From Sulfitobacter sp. HI0040 (GTDB lineage Bacteria > Pseudomonadota > Alphaproteobacteria > Rhodobacterales > Rhodobacteraceae): a DNA stretch of 33,474 nt. Position numbers and translations under genes: made by a program. The stretch spans positions 1-33,474 of the forward strand of contig NZ_LWEX01000353.1 in the NCBI RefSeq assembly GCF_001634885.1, given 5' to 3'. Positions within the stretch are counted from its first letter, which is position 1; the number at the start of each line of letters is the position of its first letter. The notes under the pieces are model-generated. The model was not told the DNA's origin. It worked only from the letters and a program-made list of their open reading frames with translations, and did not search any database. Below are positions 9,678 through 18,325 of the stretch, piece by piece.

Positions 9678-10205
9678 ATGAGCATCACGAACAAAACGAA
9701 AATGACCTTCACCGCCGCCGCACTGCTGGCGGGCACCGCGCTCGCCTCCACCGGCATGGCGCAGACCGCCGCGAGTGACAATGAAACGGTGGACCACGTC
9801 GAAGTCGGTTCGCTGTCCTGTGACGTGGGGGATGGCACGGGCTTCATCTTCGGGTCCACCCGTGAACTGGTCTGTACCTTCAACCCCGTGCAGGAAGGCC
9901 TGCCTGATGAGACATATGTAGGCGAGATCAACCGCTACGGGATCGACATCGGCAAAACGCAGAACGGCCAGATGGGGTGGCTCGTTTTCGCCCCGACCGA
10001 AGCGGAATATAGCGAAGGCGGCCTGAACGGCACCTACCGTGGTGTCTCTGCCGGCGCCACGCTGGGCGTGGGCCTTGGGGCCAACGCCATGGTCGGCGGT
10101 TCCGAAGATACGCTGGCGCTTCAGCCGATCAGCGTGAATACCCAGACCGGGGTGAACTTTGCCGTGGGTGTGGGTGAAATCAACCTGCAGCGCATCGCGA
10201 ACTGA
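9678..10205 (+). CDS. Secreted DUF992 domain protein
   Basis: A 175-residue protein with an N-terminal signal peptide (hydrophobic stretch FTAAALLAGTALASTGMAQ, cleavage likely after MAQ). The rest matches the DUF992 family: VGSLSCDVGDGTGFIFGSTREL, a following cysteine in LVCTF, a YVGEINRYGIDIG segment and alternating glycine-rich strands ending VGEINLQRIAN. Function is unknown, and the protein is presumably periplasmic with two conserved cysteines available for a disulfide. An upstream in-frame start at 9543 would place the signal peptide internally and is rejected. The gene ends in a strong intrinsic terminator. Confidence 0.85.
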   Translation: MSITNKTKMTFTAAALLAGTALASTGMAQTAASDNETVDHVEVGSLSCDVGDGTGFIFGSTRELVCTFNPVQEGLPDETYVGEINRYGIDIGKTQNGQMGWLVFAPTEAEYSEGGLNGTYRGVSAGATLGVGLGANAMVGGSEDTLALQPISVNTQTGVNFAVGVGEINLQRIAN

Positions 10206-10229
10206 CCGCGCGTTGGAAGAGTAGAGAAG

Positions 10230-10254
10230 GGGCACCCCGCGGGGTGCCCTTTTT
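10230..10254 (+). terminator. Intrinsic terminator of DUF992 gene
   Basis: Stem GGGCACCCC (10230-10238) pairs perfectly with GGGGTGCCC (10241-10249) across a GC loop and is followed by TTTTT. A near-identical copy lies at 11629. Confidence 0.93.
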
Positions 10255-10374
10255 CAATTCAGGTCAGGTCACGGCCTCTCACAGAGTTACGTGGCACGGG
10301 GCAACCTGACTAATAAAGGCTTCGACTGGACGAGTGGTTATGGCCCTACAAGATTTAATCGCTATAACAGGTCT
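10255..10374. other. Intergenic start of AT-rich insertion, no gene seen
   Basis: Base composition drops from core-like GC-rich to AT-richer immediately after the terminator. I see no convincing open frame or RNA here. It marks the left edge of the HNH insertion. Confidence 0.5.
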
Positions 10375-11238
10375 TTACTCAGAACCGTGAAGCCGGCGGT
10401 GGAAAGCCATATAACTTGACTGTCGTTCCGTGAGCTTAATCGAAGTCACGTTCGCGTTAAGCGCCTCTTGCACATCGTTAGTCAGATTATCTGAGATAAG
10501 CATTTCACCATTTTCAGAAAAACTTACAAAGCCTTGGTCGAAAAGCCTATCCCAAGTAGGAGACAGAAGCAGCGCATTGTGTGGGTCGAGACATTCCTGC
10601 GGGTTTTTTCGACAATCCTTCCAAGGCTTGATGTGTGAGGCAACGAGAAGTTTAGGCTCTTCAATGTTAGTAACTAGGCAGCAACCGTATAATTGTAGAA
10701 CGAGCCTACGAAAGAGGCCTTGACCAACTCGAGCTTTCACGATCGCCGCACGGGTCGTCTCGGGCAGTAAACTATCGTTTGAAATCTCTTGTTCAAGCGC
10801 AGCAATTCTATTCCCAGCATCGGCTTCAAGCCACTCTTCTACCGGCGGTGTCAACCAGAAAGATTTTCTCGAATTTCGAGGGTCGATACTGAGCTTATTG
10901 CAAAAAACCTGATAGTTGTACGCGGCATCATCATCAACTTTGTTTACTATTCTGAAACCATACTGTTCGGTCAGAACCTCCGACACCCTTACATTCGTTC
11001 TTCGCCCGTCCCGATCCTCCAATTGGCTATGTCCGAGAACCGTGTTGTTTCTATATCCGATAAAACGTGACGGGGCGAAAGCGATGCCGTCATCATTTAG
11101 ATAGGGGAGAAAAACGGACCCCAGACCAATAAGGCTGTTGTAAAGAGCCTTTACCTGACCGTCACTTTTCCTTGCCTGCTCGAGTTGTTCGATATTGTTA
11201 AGTAAGTCGTCGTAGCTTTCAATCATATCCAGTTCCAT
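10375..11238 (-). CDS. HNH endonuclease, stand-alone (HNH_2-like)
   Basis: A 287-residue protein. The N-terminal two thirds are of unknown fold with an FAPSRFIGY segment. The C-terminal third is an HNH nuclease: LVLQLYGCCLVTN, then LVASHIKPW (first His), then DPHNALLLSPTWDRLFDQGFVSF (Asn and Asp/His-equivalent positions). This matches the HNH_2 type common in solitary restriction-like endonucleases. An in-frame GTG at 11292 would extend it by 18 residues, but a plausible promoter overlaps that stretch, so the ATG at 11238 is preferred (11226 is also possible). It is markedly AT-richer than both neighbours, has no methylase partner, and looks horizontally acquired. The target is unknown. Confidence 0.78.
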   Translation of the reverse strand: MELDMIESYDDLLNNIEQLEQARKSDGQVKALYNSLIGLGSVFLPYLNDDGIAFAPSRFIGYRNNTVLGHSQLEDRDGRRTNVRVSEVLTEQYGFRIVNKVDDDAAYNYQVFCNKLSIDPRNSRKSFWLTPPVEEWLEADAGNRIAALEQEISNDSLLPETTRAAIVKARVGQGLFRRLVLQLYGCCLVTNIEEPKLLVASHIKPWKDCRKNPQECLDPHNALLLSPTWDRLFDQGFVSFSENGEMLISDNLTNDVQEALNANVTSIKLTERQSSYMAFHRRLHGSE

Positions 11239-11259
11239 TTTTACAAAAACATGTCCGTA

Positions 11260-11289
11260 ATTGAACACAACACCGGAAAATTTAAGCAA
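11260..11289 (-). promoter_or_regulatory. Possible sigma-70 promoter of HNH gene
   Basis: On the minus strand a TTGCTT (-35, 11284-11289) is separated by 18 bases from TTCAAT (-10, 11260-11265), with a start expected just before the ATG at 11238. The match is only moderate. Confidence 0.3.
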
Positions 11290-11457
11290 CACCTTTTACA
11301 ATGATAGCCAGTTATGTTTCACACATCCTTTTCCGTAACAAAGCTCTGTAAGTTTATGCTGGGTTCATTTGGCAAGCAAACGATTTATGTATGAGCGGTC
11401 AAGAGCGAACATCTCTTCAGCTATTTTCAAAGGGGGCGCAGTTAATGTCACGCTATT

Positions 11458-11591
11458 GGGCAGCGCCCGACCGCCCCTTGGGCGGGCGTTTTGGCACCCG
11501 CTGATGACCTTGTGAACGCCGGAGACATGGAGGCACCATAAAGTGGCATCCATATCGGTCGGAAATGCCCACCCACGGTCGGGCGCTGCCC
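11458..11591. repeat. Foldback with 16-bp inverted repeat
   Basis: GGGCAGCGCCCGACCG (11458-11473) and its exact reverse complement (11576-11591) enclose about 100 bases. Just inside the left arm is a short hairpin CCGCCC-CTT-GGGCGG followed by GCGTTTT, a terminator-like element on the plus strand. No protein is seen. It may be a structured RNA or the end of a mobile element. Confidence 0.5.
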
Positions 11592-11628
11592 TTCAAGGCA
11601 CCGTCACCAGCACCACGAAGTGCCAAGG

Positions 11629-11652
11629 GCACCCCATGGGGTGCCCTTTTCC
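11629..11652 (+). terminator. Second copy of the GGGCACCCC terminator
   Basis: Stem GGGCACCCC / GGGGTGCCC with loop AT is followed by TTTT on the plus strand. It differs from the terminator at 10230 only in its loop and T-run length. Its orientation does not suit acs, which runs toward it on the minus strand, so it is either a displaced duplicate or serves a plus-strand transcript from the foldback region. Confidence 0.65.
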
Positions 11653-11681
11653 ATCAACCGGAGCGCCCTGCGGCGGTGCGA

Positions 11682-13637
11682 CTATCGGTTCATCCGGTTT
11701 TCGATCAGGTCATCGACCACGGAAGGATCGGCGAGGGTGGAGGTGTCCCCCAGCGCGCCGAAATCGTCCTCGGCGATCTTGCGCAGGATGCGGCGCATGA
11801 TCTTGCCGGAGCGTGTCTTGGGCAGGCCCGGGGCCCACTGGATCAGATCGGGCGAGGCGATGGGCCCGATCTCCGAGCGCACCCAGTCGCGCAACTCCTT
11901 GCGCAGCTCTTCCGAAGGTTCCTCCCCGCTCATCAAGGTGACATAGCAGTAGATGCCCTGACCCTTGACGTTGTGCGGGTATCCCACGACCGCGGCCTCG
12001 GCGACCTTCTTGTGCGCCACCAGCGCGCTTTCGACCTCTGCCGTGCCCATCCGGTGGCCGGAAACGTTGATGACGTCGTCGACCCGTCCGGTGATCCAGT
12101 AATCGCCATCGGCATCGCGGCGGCAGCCGTCGCCGGTGAAGTAGTAGCCCTTGTAGTCCGAGAAATAGGTCTGTTCGAACCGCTCGTGATCGCCCCAGAC
12201 GGTACGCATCTGGCCCGGCCAGCTGTCGGCGATGCAGAGCACGCCTTCGGCCGGGTTGCCTTTCACCACCTCGCCGGAGGTGGGCTCCAGCACGACCGGT
12301 TCGATGCCGAAGAAGGGCTTCATGGCAGCGCCGGGCTTCGTGTCATGGGCGCCGGGCAGGGGGGTCATCAGGTGGCCGCCCGTCTCGGTCTGCCACCATG
12401 TGTCGACGATGGGGCAGTTTCCCTTGCCCACAACGTCATTGTACCAGTTCCATGCCTCGGGGTTGATCGGCTCACCCACGGTGCCCAACACCTTGAGACT
12501 GCTGAGATCGCAGTTTTCGACGAAGGCATTGCCCTGACCCATCAACGCGCGGATCGCCGTGGGGGCCGTATAGAACTGGTTCACCTTGTGCTTTTCGCAG
12601 ACCTGCCAGAACCGGCTCGCGTCGGGGAAGGTGGGCACGCCTTCGAACATCAGCGTCGTGGCCCCGTTGGCCAGCGGGCCGTAAACGATATAGCTGTGCC
12701 CCGTCACCCAGCCCACATCGGCGGTGCACCAGTAGATGTCGCCATCATGGTAATCGAAGGTGATCTGATGGGTCATTGCCGCATAGACCAGATAGCCGCC
12801 GCTGGTGTGAACCACGCCCTTGGGCTGCCCGGTGGAACCCGAGGTATAGAGGATGAAAAGCGGATCCTCGGCGTTCATCTCGGCGGGTGCGCAGGTGGCA
12901 TCCGCCTTTTCGGCCAGCGCGTTGTAGTCGTGATCGCGCGCATCGTTCCATTCGACATCGCCCCCGGTGCGCCGCACCACGAGGCATTGAACGCTGTCGT
13001 CGCAGCTCTTGAGCGCCTTGTCCGCGTTGGCCTTGAGCGGGGTGGCCCGGCCGCCGCGGGGGGCGAAATCAGCGGTGATGACCACCTTCGCCTCGGACCC
13101 CTTGATGCGGGCCGACAGCGCGTCTGGCGAGAAACCGGCAAAGACGATGGAATGGATCGCGCCGATCCGGGCGCAGGCCAGCATGGCATAGGCCGCTTCG
13201 GGAATCATCGGCAGATAGATGATCACCCGGTCGCCCTTGTCGACGCCCAGATCCCGCAGGATGTTGGCCATGCGGCAGGTGTTGGCGTGCAATTCGCGGT
13301 AGGTGATGTGGCGCGCGTCATCCTTGGGATCGTCCGGTTCCCAGATGATCGCCGTCTGATCGCCGCGGCTGTCCAGATGCCGGTCGATGCAATTGGCCGA
13401 AACGTTGAGCGCACCGTCCGCGTACCAGTTGATCTTGACCTCGCCCAGTTTGAAGTTGACGTCCTTCACCTGCGTGAAGGGCTTGATCCAGTCCACCCGG
13501 CTGCCCTGTTCGCGCCAGAAGCCTTCCGGGTCCTCGATGGAGGCGCGGTACATCCGGTCATAGGTCTCCGCGGTGACATGGGCATTGGCCTTCATGTCAT
13601 TCGAAGGCGGATAGGATTTGGTAGCGGCGTCGGACAT
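11682..13637 (-). CDS. acs: Acetyl-CoA synthetase (AMP-forming)
   Basis: A 651-residue acyl-adenylate enzyme converting acetate, ATP and CoA to acetyl-CoA in the cytoplasm, allowing growth on acetate. Signatures are the P-loop [18 protein letters not shown] near residue 265, [10 protein letters not shown], the acetate/AMP pocket [31 protein letters not shown], and the C-terminal [15 protein letters not shown]. The lysine in that last motif is the one acetylated in related enzymes to switch off activity. Length matches the family (about 650). The start is supported by GGGAGGAA upstream. It is divergent from the TRAP operon across about 420 bases. The conserved pocket tryptophan favours acetate over longer acids. 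Confidence 0.97.
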   Translation of the reverse strand: MSDAATKSYPPSNDMKANAHVTAETYDRMYRASIEDPEGFWREQGSRVDWIKPFTQVKDVNFKLGEVKINWYADGALNVSANCIDRHLDSRGDQTAIIWEPDDPKDDARHITYRELHANTCRMANILRDLGVDKGDRVIIYLPMIPEAAYAMLACARIGAIHSIVFAGFSPDALSARIKGSEAKVVITADFAPRGGRATPLKANADKALKSCDDSVQCLVVRRTGGDVEWNDARDHDYNALAEKADATCAPAEMNAEDPLFILYTSGSTGQPKGVVHTSGGYLVYAAMTHQITFDYHDGDIYWCTADVGWVTGHSYIVYGPLANGATTLMFEGVPTFPDASRFWQVCEKHKVNQFYTAPTAIRALMGQGNAFVENCDLSSLKVLGTVGEPINPEAWNWYNDVVGKGNCPIVDTWWQTETGGHLMTPLPGAHDTKPGAAMKPFFGIEPVVLEPTSGEVVKGNPAEGVLCIADSWPGQMRTVWGDHERFEQTYFSDYKGYYFTGDGCRRDADGDYWITGRVDDVINVSGHRMGTAEVESALVAHKKVAEAAVVGYPHNVKGQGIYCYVTLMSGEEPSEELRKELRDWVRSEIGPIASPDLIQWAPGLPKTRSGKIMRRILRKIAEDDFGALGDTSTLADPSVVDDLIENRMNR

Positions 13638-13847
13638 GATCGGTTCCTCCCTGTCGTCTCATCGGGGCGTCGCGGCGCTGCCGCTGTGCTCCCGTCTCCT
13701 CTGGGCGGATCATAACGCGGTCCCTAGGGAAGGGAACCGGCAAGGCGCGGCACGGCGAGGGCCGGTAAAGATTTTTCCGGGTTGCTGTAAAGGCTGTAAA
13801 TCTTGACCGCCCGGGTTTGAAAATTGCGGGTCAAAACAGACGGCAAG

Positions 13848-13866
13848 CCTGCAAACATGCTGCAGG
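13848..13866. promoter_or_regulatory. Candidate operator upstream of acs
   Basis: A perfect inverted repeat CCTGCA-N7-TGCAGG lies in the region between acs and the TRAP operon, and the tandem words GCTGTAAA-GGCTGTAAA lie about 50-60 bases to its left. TGCAAA-type half sites are used by RamB/PccR-like short-chain acyl-CoA regulators in relatives. Assignment here is inference. Confidence 0.3.
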
Positions 13867-14056
13867 GGCCAGCTACTTCGGGGACGCTGTATCCGGGCCG
13901 CGCCCCCTGCACATGCGACCATGGTCCTGCACGGCTTCGGTCGCGCGCCCGGGCCGCTGGCGAACGGCAGGCAGGTTGCGGGGGTTGGCACGCCTGACGT
14001 TGCGCGCTAGCGTAGCGTCAAGCGGGCCGGACAGTCCGCATCTAGGGAGATATGTA

Positions 14057-15073
14057 ATGAAAAATCTGATGAACGGCGCTGCCCTCGGCGCGCTGAGCTT
14101 TGCATTCGTGACCGAAGCTGCCGCCACCGAATGGAACGTTTCGGTCTGGGGCAAGCGTCGCGCTTTCACCGAGCACATCGAAAAGATCGCGGAACTCGTG
14201 TCTGAAAAGACCGATGGCGAATTCACCATGAACGTGAGCTATGGCGGCCTGTCCAAGAACCGCGAGAACCTCGACGGTATCTCGATCGGTGCTTTCGAGA
14301 TGGCCCAGTTCTGCGCGGGCTACCACCCGGACAAGAACAAGGCGATCACGGTGCTGGAACTGCCCTTCCTCGGGGTTTCGAACCTCGATGAGGAAGTCGC
14401 CGTCAGCCGTGCGGTCTATGCGCATCCCGCTGTCGCCAAGGAGATGGAGCAGTGGAACGCCAAGATGCTCATGACCTCGCCGATGCCGCAGTACAATCTG
14501 GTGGGCACCGGCGAGCCGCGCGATACGCTGGCCAAGATGGAAGGCATGCGCGTCCGGGCGACCGGCGGTCTGGGCGAGGCATTCGAAAAGGTGGGCGCCG
14601 TGCCGACCTCCGTGACCTCATCCGAAGCCTATAACGCGATGGAATCGGGCGTCGTGGATACCGTGGCCTTCGCCCAGCACGCGCATCTCAGCTTTGGCAC
14701 CATCAACAAGGCCGATTGGTGGACGGCGAACCTGAACCCCGGCACCGTCAACTGCCCGGTGGTGGTGAACATCGACGCCTATAACGCCCTGAGCGATGAG
14801 GAGCGCGCGGCGCTGGACAGCTCCGTCGACGAGGCGCTGGATCACTACCTCGCCAACTATGGCGAGCTGCTGAAGAAGTGGGACAGCATCCTTGACGAAA
14901 AGGGCGTCCAGAAGGTCGAATTCAGCGAGGAAGAGATCGCGGCCTTCCGCGAAAAGGCCGCCGATCCTGCACGCGAGGCATGGATCAAGGACATGGAAGC
15001 CCAAGGCATTCCGGGTCAGGAACTCTACGACCTCGTTCAGGAAACGCTGGAAAAAGAGCGTATGTCCAACTGA
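14057..15073 (+). CDS. TRAP transporter substrate-binding protein (DctP family)
   Basis: A 338-residue periplasmic solute receptor of a tripartite ATP-independent transporter. Residues 1-23 form a signal peptide ending TEAAAT. The mature part has the DctP pattern: FTEHIEKIAELVSEKTDG near the start, GAFEMAQFCAGY, and the MRVRATGGLGEAFEKVGAVP stretch containing the conserved arginine that usually binds the substrate carboxylate. Ribosome site AGGGAGA sits 6 bases before the ATG, whereas an upstream frame would bury the signal peptide. It is first in an operon with both membrane subunits. The ligand cannot be predicted, though an organic acid is likely, and the neighbouring acs gene is only circumstantial. 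Confidence 0.9.
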   Translation: MKNLMNGAALGALSFAFVTEAAATEWNVSVWGKRRAFTEHIEKIAELVSEKTDGEFTMNVSYGGLSKNRENLDGISIGAFEMAQFCAGYHPDKNKAITVLELPFLGVSNLDEEVAVSRAVYAHPAVAKEMEQWNAKMLMTSPMPQYNLVGTGEPRDTLAKMEGMRVRATGGLGEAFEKVGAVPTSVTSSEAYNAMESGVVDTVAFAQHAHLSFGTINKADWWTANLNPGTVNCPVVVNIDAYNALSDEERAALDSSVDEALDHYLANYGELLKKWDSILDEKGVQKVEFSEEEIAAFREKAADPAREAWIKDMEAQGIPGQELYDLVQETLEKERMSN

Positions 15074-15081
15074 ACCACTCA

Positions 15082-15106
15082 GGGGCCGTGCCATCGGTGC
15101 GGCCCC
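15082..15106 (+). promoter_or_regulatory. Intercistronic hairpin after the TRAP receptor gene
   Basis: GGGGCCG (15082-15088) pairs with CGGCCCC (15100-15106) across an 11-base loop without a T run. Such stems after binding-protein genes usually stabilise the upstream message or reduce readthrough, letting the receptor exceed the permeases. Confidence 0.55.
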
Positions 15107-15145
15107 GCCGTTCGGTTCCCCGGACACATTTGAAGGAATACCACC

Positions 15146-15775
15146 ATGGCAGGTTCCTCCGCCGTGCTGACCGACGATAGCCTGCTCAGTCGGCTGGATC
15201 GGGTCTTGCTGAAACTCGAAACATTCTTCGCCCTGATTTCGGGCATCGCTGTCTTCCTGCTGATGGTTCTGGCGGTCTGGTCGGTGGGCGGACGCAAGTT
15301 TTTCTCCTCCCCCCTTGCCGGTTACGTGGACTGGATCGAGGCGGCGATGCCGTTCATCGCGATCATGGGAATCGCCTATACCCAGCGTAACGGCGGCCAT
15401 GTGCGGATGGACATCCTCATCGGGCAGTTGCGGGGGCGCGCGCTCTGGGCTGCGGAACTGGTTTCCGTGATCCTGATCTTCTTGCTGATGGTCGCGCTGG
15501 TCTGGGGATCATGGGCGCATTTCGACCGCAGCTTCGATCTGAGCGTTCCCATGTGGAGCCGTGACAGCTCCATCGATATCGGATTGCCCATCTGGCCGTC
15601 GAAACTGGTGGTGCCGGTGGCCTTTTCGGTGCTTGCCCTGCGCCTGCTGCTGCAAATCTGGGGCTACGGGCGCGCGATGGTGCTGGGGCTTGAGCACCCT
15701 GTCGCGGTGCCACTGGTACAAACCGCCGCCGAACAGGCCATGGCCGAGGCCGAACATCTGGATGGACACGACTGA
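15146..15775 (+). CDS. TRAP transporter small permease (DctQ family)
   Basis: A 209-residue inner-membrane protein with four predicted helices: ALISGIAVFLLMVLAVWSV, AAMPFIAIMGIAY, LVSVILIFLLMVALVWGSW and LVVPVAFSVLALRLLLQIW. The family motif near helix 2 (YTQRNGGHVRMDIL) is present. It forms a complex with the large permease for sodium-driven uptake. The ribosome site is GAAGGAA about 9 bases upstream. Its TGA overlaps the ATG of the next gene. Confidence 0.9.
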   Translation: MAGSSAVLTDDSLLSRLDRVLLKLETFFALISGIAVFLLMVLAVWSVGGRKFFSSPLAGYVDWIEAAMPFIAIMGIAYTQRNGGHVRMDILIGQLRGRALWAAELVSVILIFLLMVALVWGSWAHFDRSFDLSVPMWSRDSSIDIGLPIWPSKLVVPVAFSVLALRLLLQIWGYGRAMVLGLEHPVAVPLVQTAAEQAMAEAEHLDGHD

Positions 15776-17175
15776 TGGAACCAATTGAAATCGGCCTGTG
15801 GGTCTCTGGCGGTATGCTGGTCATGGTGGTGCTTGGCATGCGCGTGGCCTTCGCCGCGGCGATGGCCGGGCTCGTCGGCCTGATCTGGATCTTCTGGGCC
15901 AAGCGGGGAATGGAGTGGGACCAGTTCGGCTGGGCGCTGACGGTCGCGATCAAGACGGCGGGGCAGGTGCCCCATTCCAAGGTATCGAGCCAGACCCTGT
16001 CGCTGATCCCCACCTTCATCCTCATCGGGTTTCTCGCCTATTACGCGGGTCTGACGCGGGCGCTCTTCGAGGCGGCCAAACGCTGGTTCGCATGGGTGCC
16101 CGGGGGGCTTGCCGTTTCCACCGTGTTCGCCACGGCGGGCTTTGCCGCCGTGTCCGGTGCCTCGGTCGCCACCGCTGCCGTGTTTGCGCGCATTGCAATC
16201 CCGGAAATGCTCCAGATCGGCTACAACAAGCAGTTCGCAGCCGGTGTGGTTGCCGCGGGCGGTACGTTGGCCTCGCTCATCCCGCCGTCGGCGATCCTCG
16301 TGATCTATGCCATCATCGTTGAACAGGACGTGGGCAAGCTGCTGCTTGCCGGGTTCATACCGGGGGCCTTTTCGGCCATCATCTACGGCATATTGATCAT
16401 CGGCATCGCCATGATCTGGAAGAACGTGGGCCCCCCGGTGCGCGGCTTTACCTGGGGCCAGCGCTTCGCTTCGTTGCCGGCGGCCCTGCCCATCGTCGCC
16501 GTCGTCGTGATCATCATCTTCTTCGTCTACAACCCCTTCGGCGACGCCTGGGGCACACCGACCGAAGGCGGTGCCGTGGGGGCCTTCATCGTGTTCTGCA
16601 TGGCGCTGATCCGGGGTATGCGCTGGGCGGAGCTGAAGGACGCCTTGCTGGAAACCGCAAAGCTGACGGTGATGATCTTCACCATCATCTGGGGCGTGCT
16701 GATCTACGTGCGGTTTCTTGGCTTCGCGGACCTGCCCGGGGCCTTCGCGGACTGGATCTCATCGCTCGCCGTGTCGCCCATGCTGATCCTGATCTGCATT
16801 CTATTGGCCTATGCGGTGCTGGGCATGTTCATGGATGCCATCGGGATGCTGCTGTTGACGCTGCCGGTGGTCTACCCGGCGGTCATGGCCCTGAACGGCG
16901 GCGAATTCGTCAGCGCCGCGGACAGTACCTTTGGCATGTCGGGACCGATGGCCGCGATCTGGTTCGGGATTCTCGTGGTGAAGATGGCGGAGTTCTGTCT
17001 GATCACCCCGCCGATCGGGCTCAACTGCTTCGTGGTGGCCGGGGTGCGCCCCGATCTCAGTGTGCAGGACGTGTTCCGCGGGGTGATGCCCTTCTTCGTC
17101 GCGGACGCCGTCACCATCGCCCTGCTGGTCGCATTCCCGTCCATCGTGCTTTGGCTGCCATCGCTGGCAGGTTGA
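15775..17175 (+). CDS. TRAP transporter large permease (DctM family)
   Basis: A 466-residue inner-membrane transport subunit with about twelve hydrophobic helices. Family hallmarks include GMRVAFAAAMAGLVG, the first re-entrant hairpin region FAAVSGASVATAAVFARIAIPEM followed by GGTLASLIPPS, and the C-terminal equivalent with AEFCLITPPIGLNCFVV. It is translated by coupling to the small subunit (TGATG overlap). Together the three genes form one complete TRAP system; substrate not determinable. Confidence 0.93.
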   Translation: MEPIEIGLWVSGGMLVMVVLGMRVAFAAAMAGLVGLIWIFWAKRGMEWDQFGWALTVAIKTAGQVPHSKVSSQTLSLIPTFILIGFLAYYAGLTRALFEAAKRWFAWVPGGLAVSTVFATAGFAAVSGASVATAAVFARIAIPEMLQIGYNKQFAAGVVAAGGTLASLIPPSAILVIYAIIVEQDVGKLLLAGFIPGAFSAIIYGILIIGIAMIWKNVGPPVRGFTWGQRFASLPAALPIVAVVVIIIFFVYNPFGDAWGTPTEGGAVGAFIVFCMALIRGMRWAELKDALLETAKLTVMIFTIIWGVLIYVRFLGFADLPGAFADWISSLAVSPMLILICILLAYAVLGMFMDAIGMLLLTLPVVYPAVMALNGGEFVSAADSTFGMSGPMAAIWFGILVVKMAEFCLITPPIGLNCFVVAGVRPDLSVQDVFRGVMPFFVADAVTIALLVAFPSIVLWLPSLAG

Positions 17176-17186
17176 CGCTGGCCAAC

Positions 17187-17210
17187 GCCGGGCGGCATCC
17201 ACTGCCCGGC
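17187..17210. terminator. Convergent hairpin between TRAP operon and AI-2E gene
   Basis: GCCGGGC (17187-17193) pairs exactly with GCCCGGC (17204-17210) across a 10-base loop. It lies in the 46-base gap between converging genes, with no T run. Confidence 0.5.
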
Positions 17211-17221
17211 CTAGCCGGACC

Positions 17222-18325
17222 TCAGGAGCCCCGGGATGCCGCGTCATGGGCGCGGCGTTCTTCCTTGATGGTTTCCGCCGTATCCTCGCCGGACAGGAAC
17301 ATGCCCACCGTGTGCAGGGGCTCGAAATTCTCGCAGATGACCTTGAACACCACGAGGAAGGGCACCGCCACCAGCGCCCCCGCCAACCCCCAGAGCCAGC
17401 CCCAGAAGACCACGGTCAGGAACACCGCCACCGTGTTCATGGCGAGCCTGCGCCCCACGAGGTAGGGGGTGATGAGGTTCCCCTCCACCCCGGTGAGGAT
17501 CTGGTAGCCCAACGGGGCCAGCAGCGCATAGCCGAGGTTGTCGAACTGCACGATGGCAAAGGCCCCCACAAGCACGGAACCGATGAAGCCCCCCAGATAG
17601 GGCAGGAAGTTCAGCAGGAATGCGGCGACCCCCCAGACCGCCCCGTTCGTCACCCCGAGCAGCGTCAGGTAAATGCCCACGCAGAGCCCGAGAGCCGCGT
17701 TGATGATGGTGATCGTAAGCAGGTAGCGCGACACCCGCCTCTCGACGTTGTACACGGTCGTGAGCGCGCGTTTCTTACCGCTGAGCGTGGGGAAGGCCTG
17801 TACCAGCTTGAGGTAGAACAACTCCCCCGAGGACAGCAGGAAAATGGCAAGGACCAGCGTGACCGCAAGGGTGGCGCCGACCGTCGCGACCGTGTCGAAA
17901 GCACTGTCCATCAGGGAGGGCTGCTTGACCACAACCTCCTGAGGGTCGTCCTTTTCACCGCTGATCTTTTCCACTTCCGCCGTGGCATCGCGGACGTTTT
18001 CCACCGCGTCCGACATCCCCCGCAGCTTTTGCTGGATCTCGTTGCCCATGCGCGGGATCTCGTCGCTCCAGAGCGCGACCGTCCCCGCCGTGCCCGCAAG
18101 GATTGCAAAGATCACAGCAGAGGTCGACAGCACCAGCAGAAAGGCCGAGACCACATGCGGCACCCCCAACCGGTGCAGCCCGCGCGAGACCGGGCTGAGC
18201 GTCAGGGCCAGCAGAAAGCCCAGCAGGATCGGAAGGATGAGGTCTTTGGCAAAATAGGCCGTCACGAAAAGGGCGATCATGACCAGGAAGCGCAGGGATC
18301 GGCGGATGGAAGTGAGATCGTCCAA
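17222..18325 (-). CDS. AI-2E family transporter (PerM/YdiK-like)
   Basis: A 367-residue inner-membrane protein of the AI-2E/PerM superfamily. N-terminal helices (FLVMIALFVTAYFAKDLILPILLGFLLAL-type stretch) are followed by a soluble amphipathic section of about 70 residues with charged EVEKISGEKDD. Three to four further helices then include the conserved NFLPYLGGFIGSVLVG segment and GLAGALVAVPFLVVFK near the C-terminus. Family members export varied solutes or sodium, and the autoinducer role of the name is rarely established. It is convergent with the TRAP operon and not obviously linked to it. It is the last core-like gene before the island. Confidence 0.88.
   Translation of the reverse strand: MDDLTSIRRSLRFLVMIALFVTAYFAKDLILPILLGFLLALTLSPVSRGLHRLGVPHVVSAFLLVLSTSAVIFAILAGTAGTVALWSDEIPRMGNEIQQKLRGMSDAVENVRDATAEVEKISGEKDDPQEVVVKQPSLMDSAFDTVATVGATLAVTLVLAIFLLSSGELFYLKLVQAFPTLSGKKRALTTVYNVERRVSRYLLTITIINAALGLCVGIYLTLLGVTNGAVWGVAAFLLNFLPYLGGFIGSVLVGAFAIVQFDNLGYALLAPLGYQILTGVEGNLITPYLVGRRLAMNTVAVFLTVVFWGWLWGLAGALVAVPFLVVFKVICENFEPLHTVGMFLSGEDTAETIKEERRAHDAASRGS

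Noticed and set aside
11565-13715. Very long open frame antisense to acs
   Set aside because: It mirrors the GC-rich acs gene codon positions. The product is low-complexity and unlike any family, while the acs frame has every expected motif.
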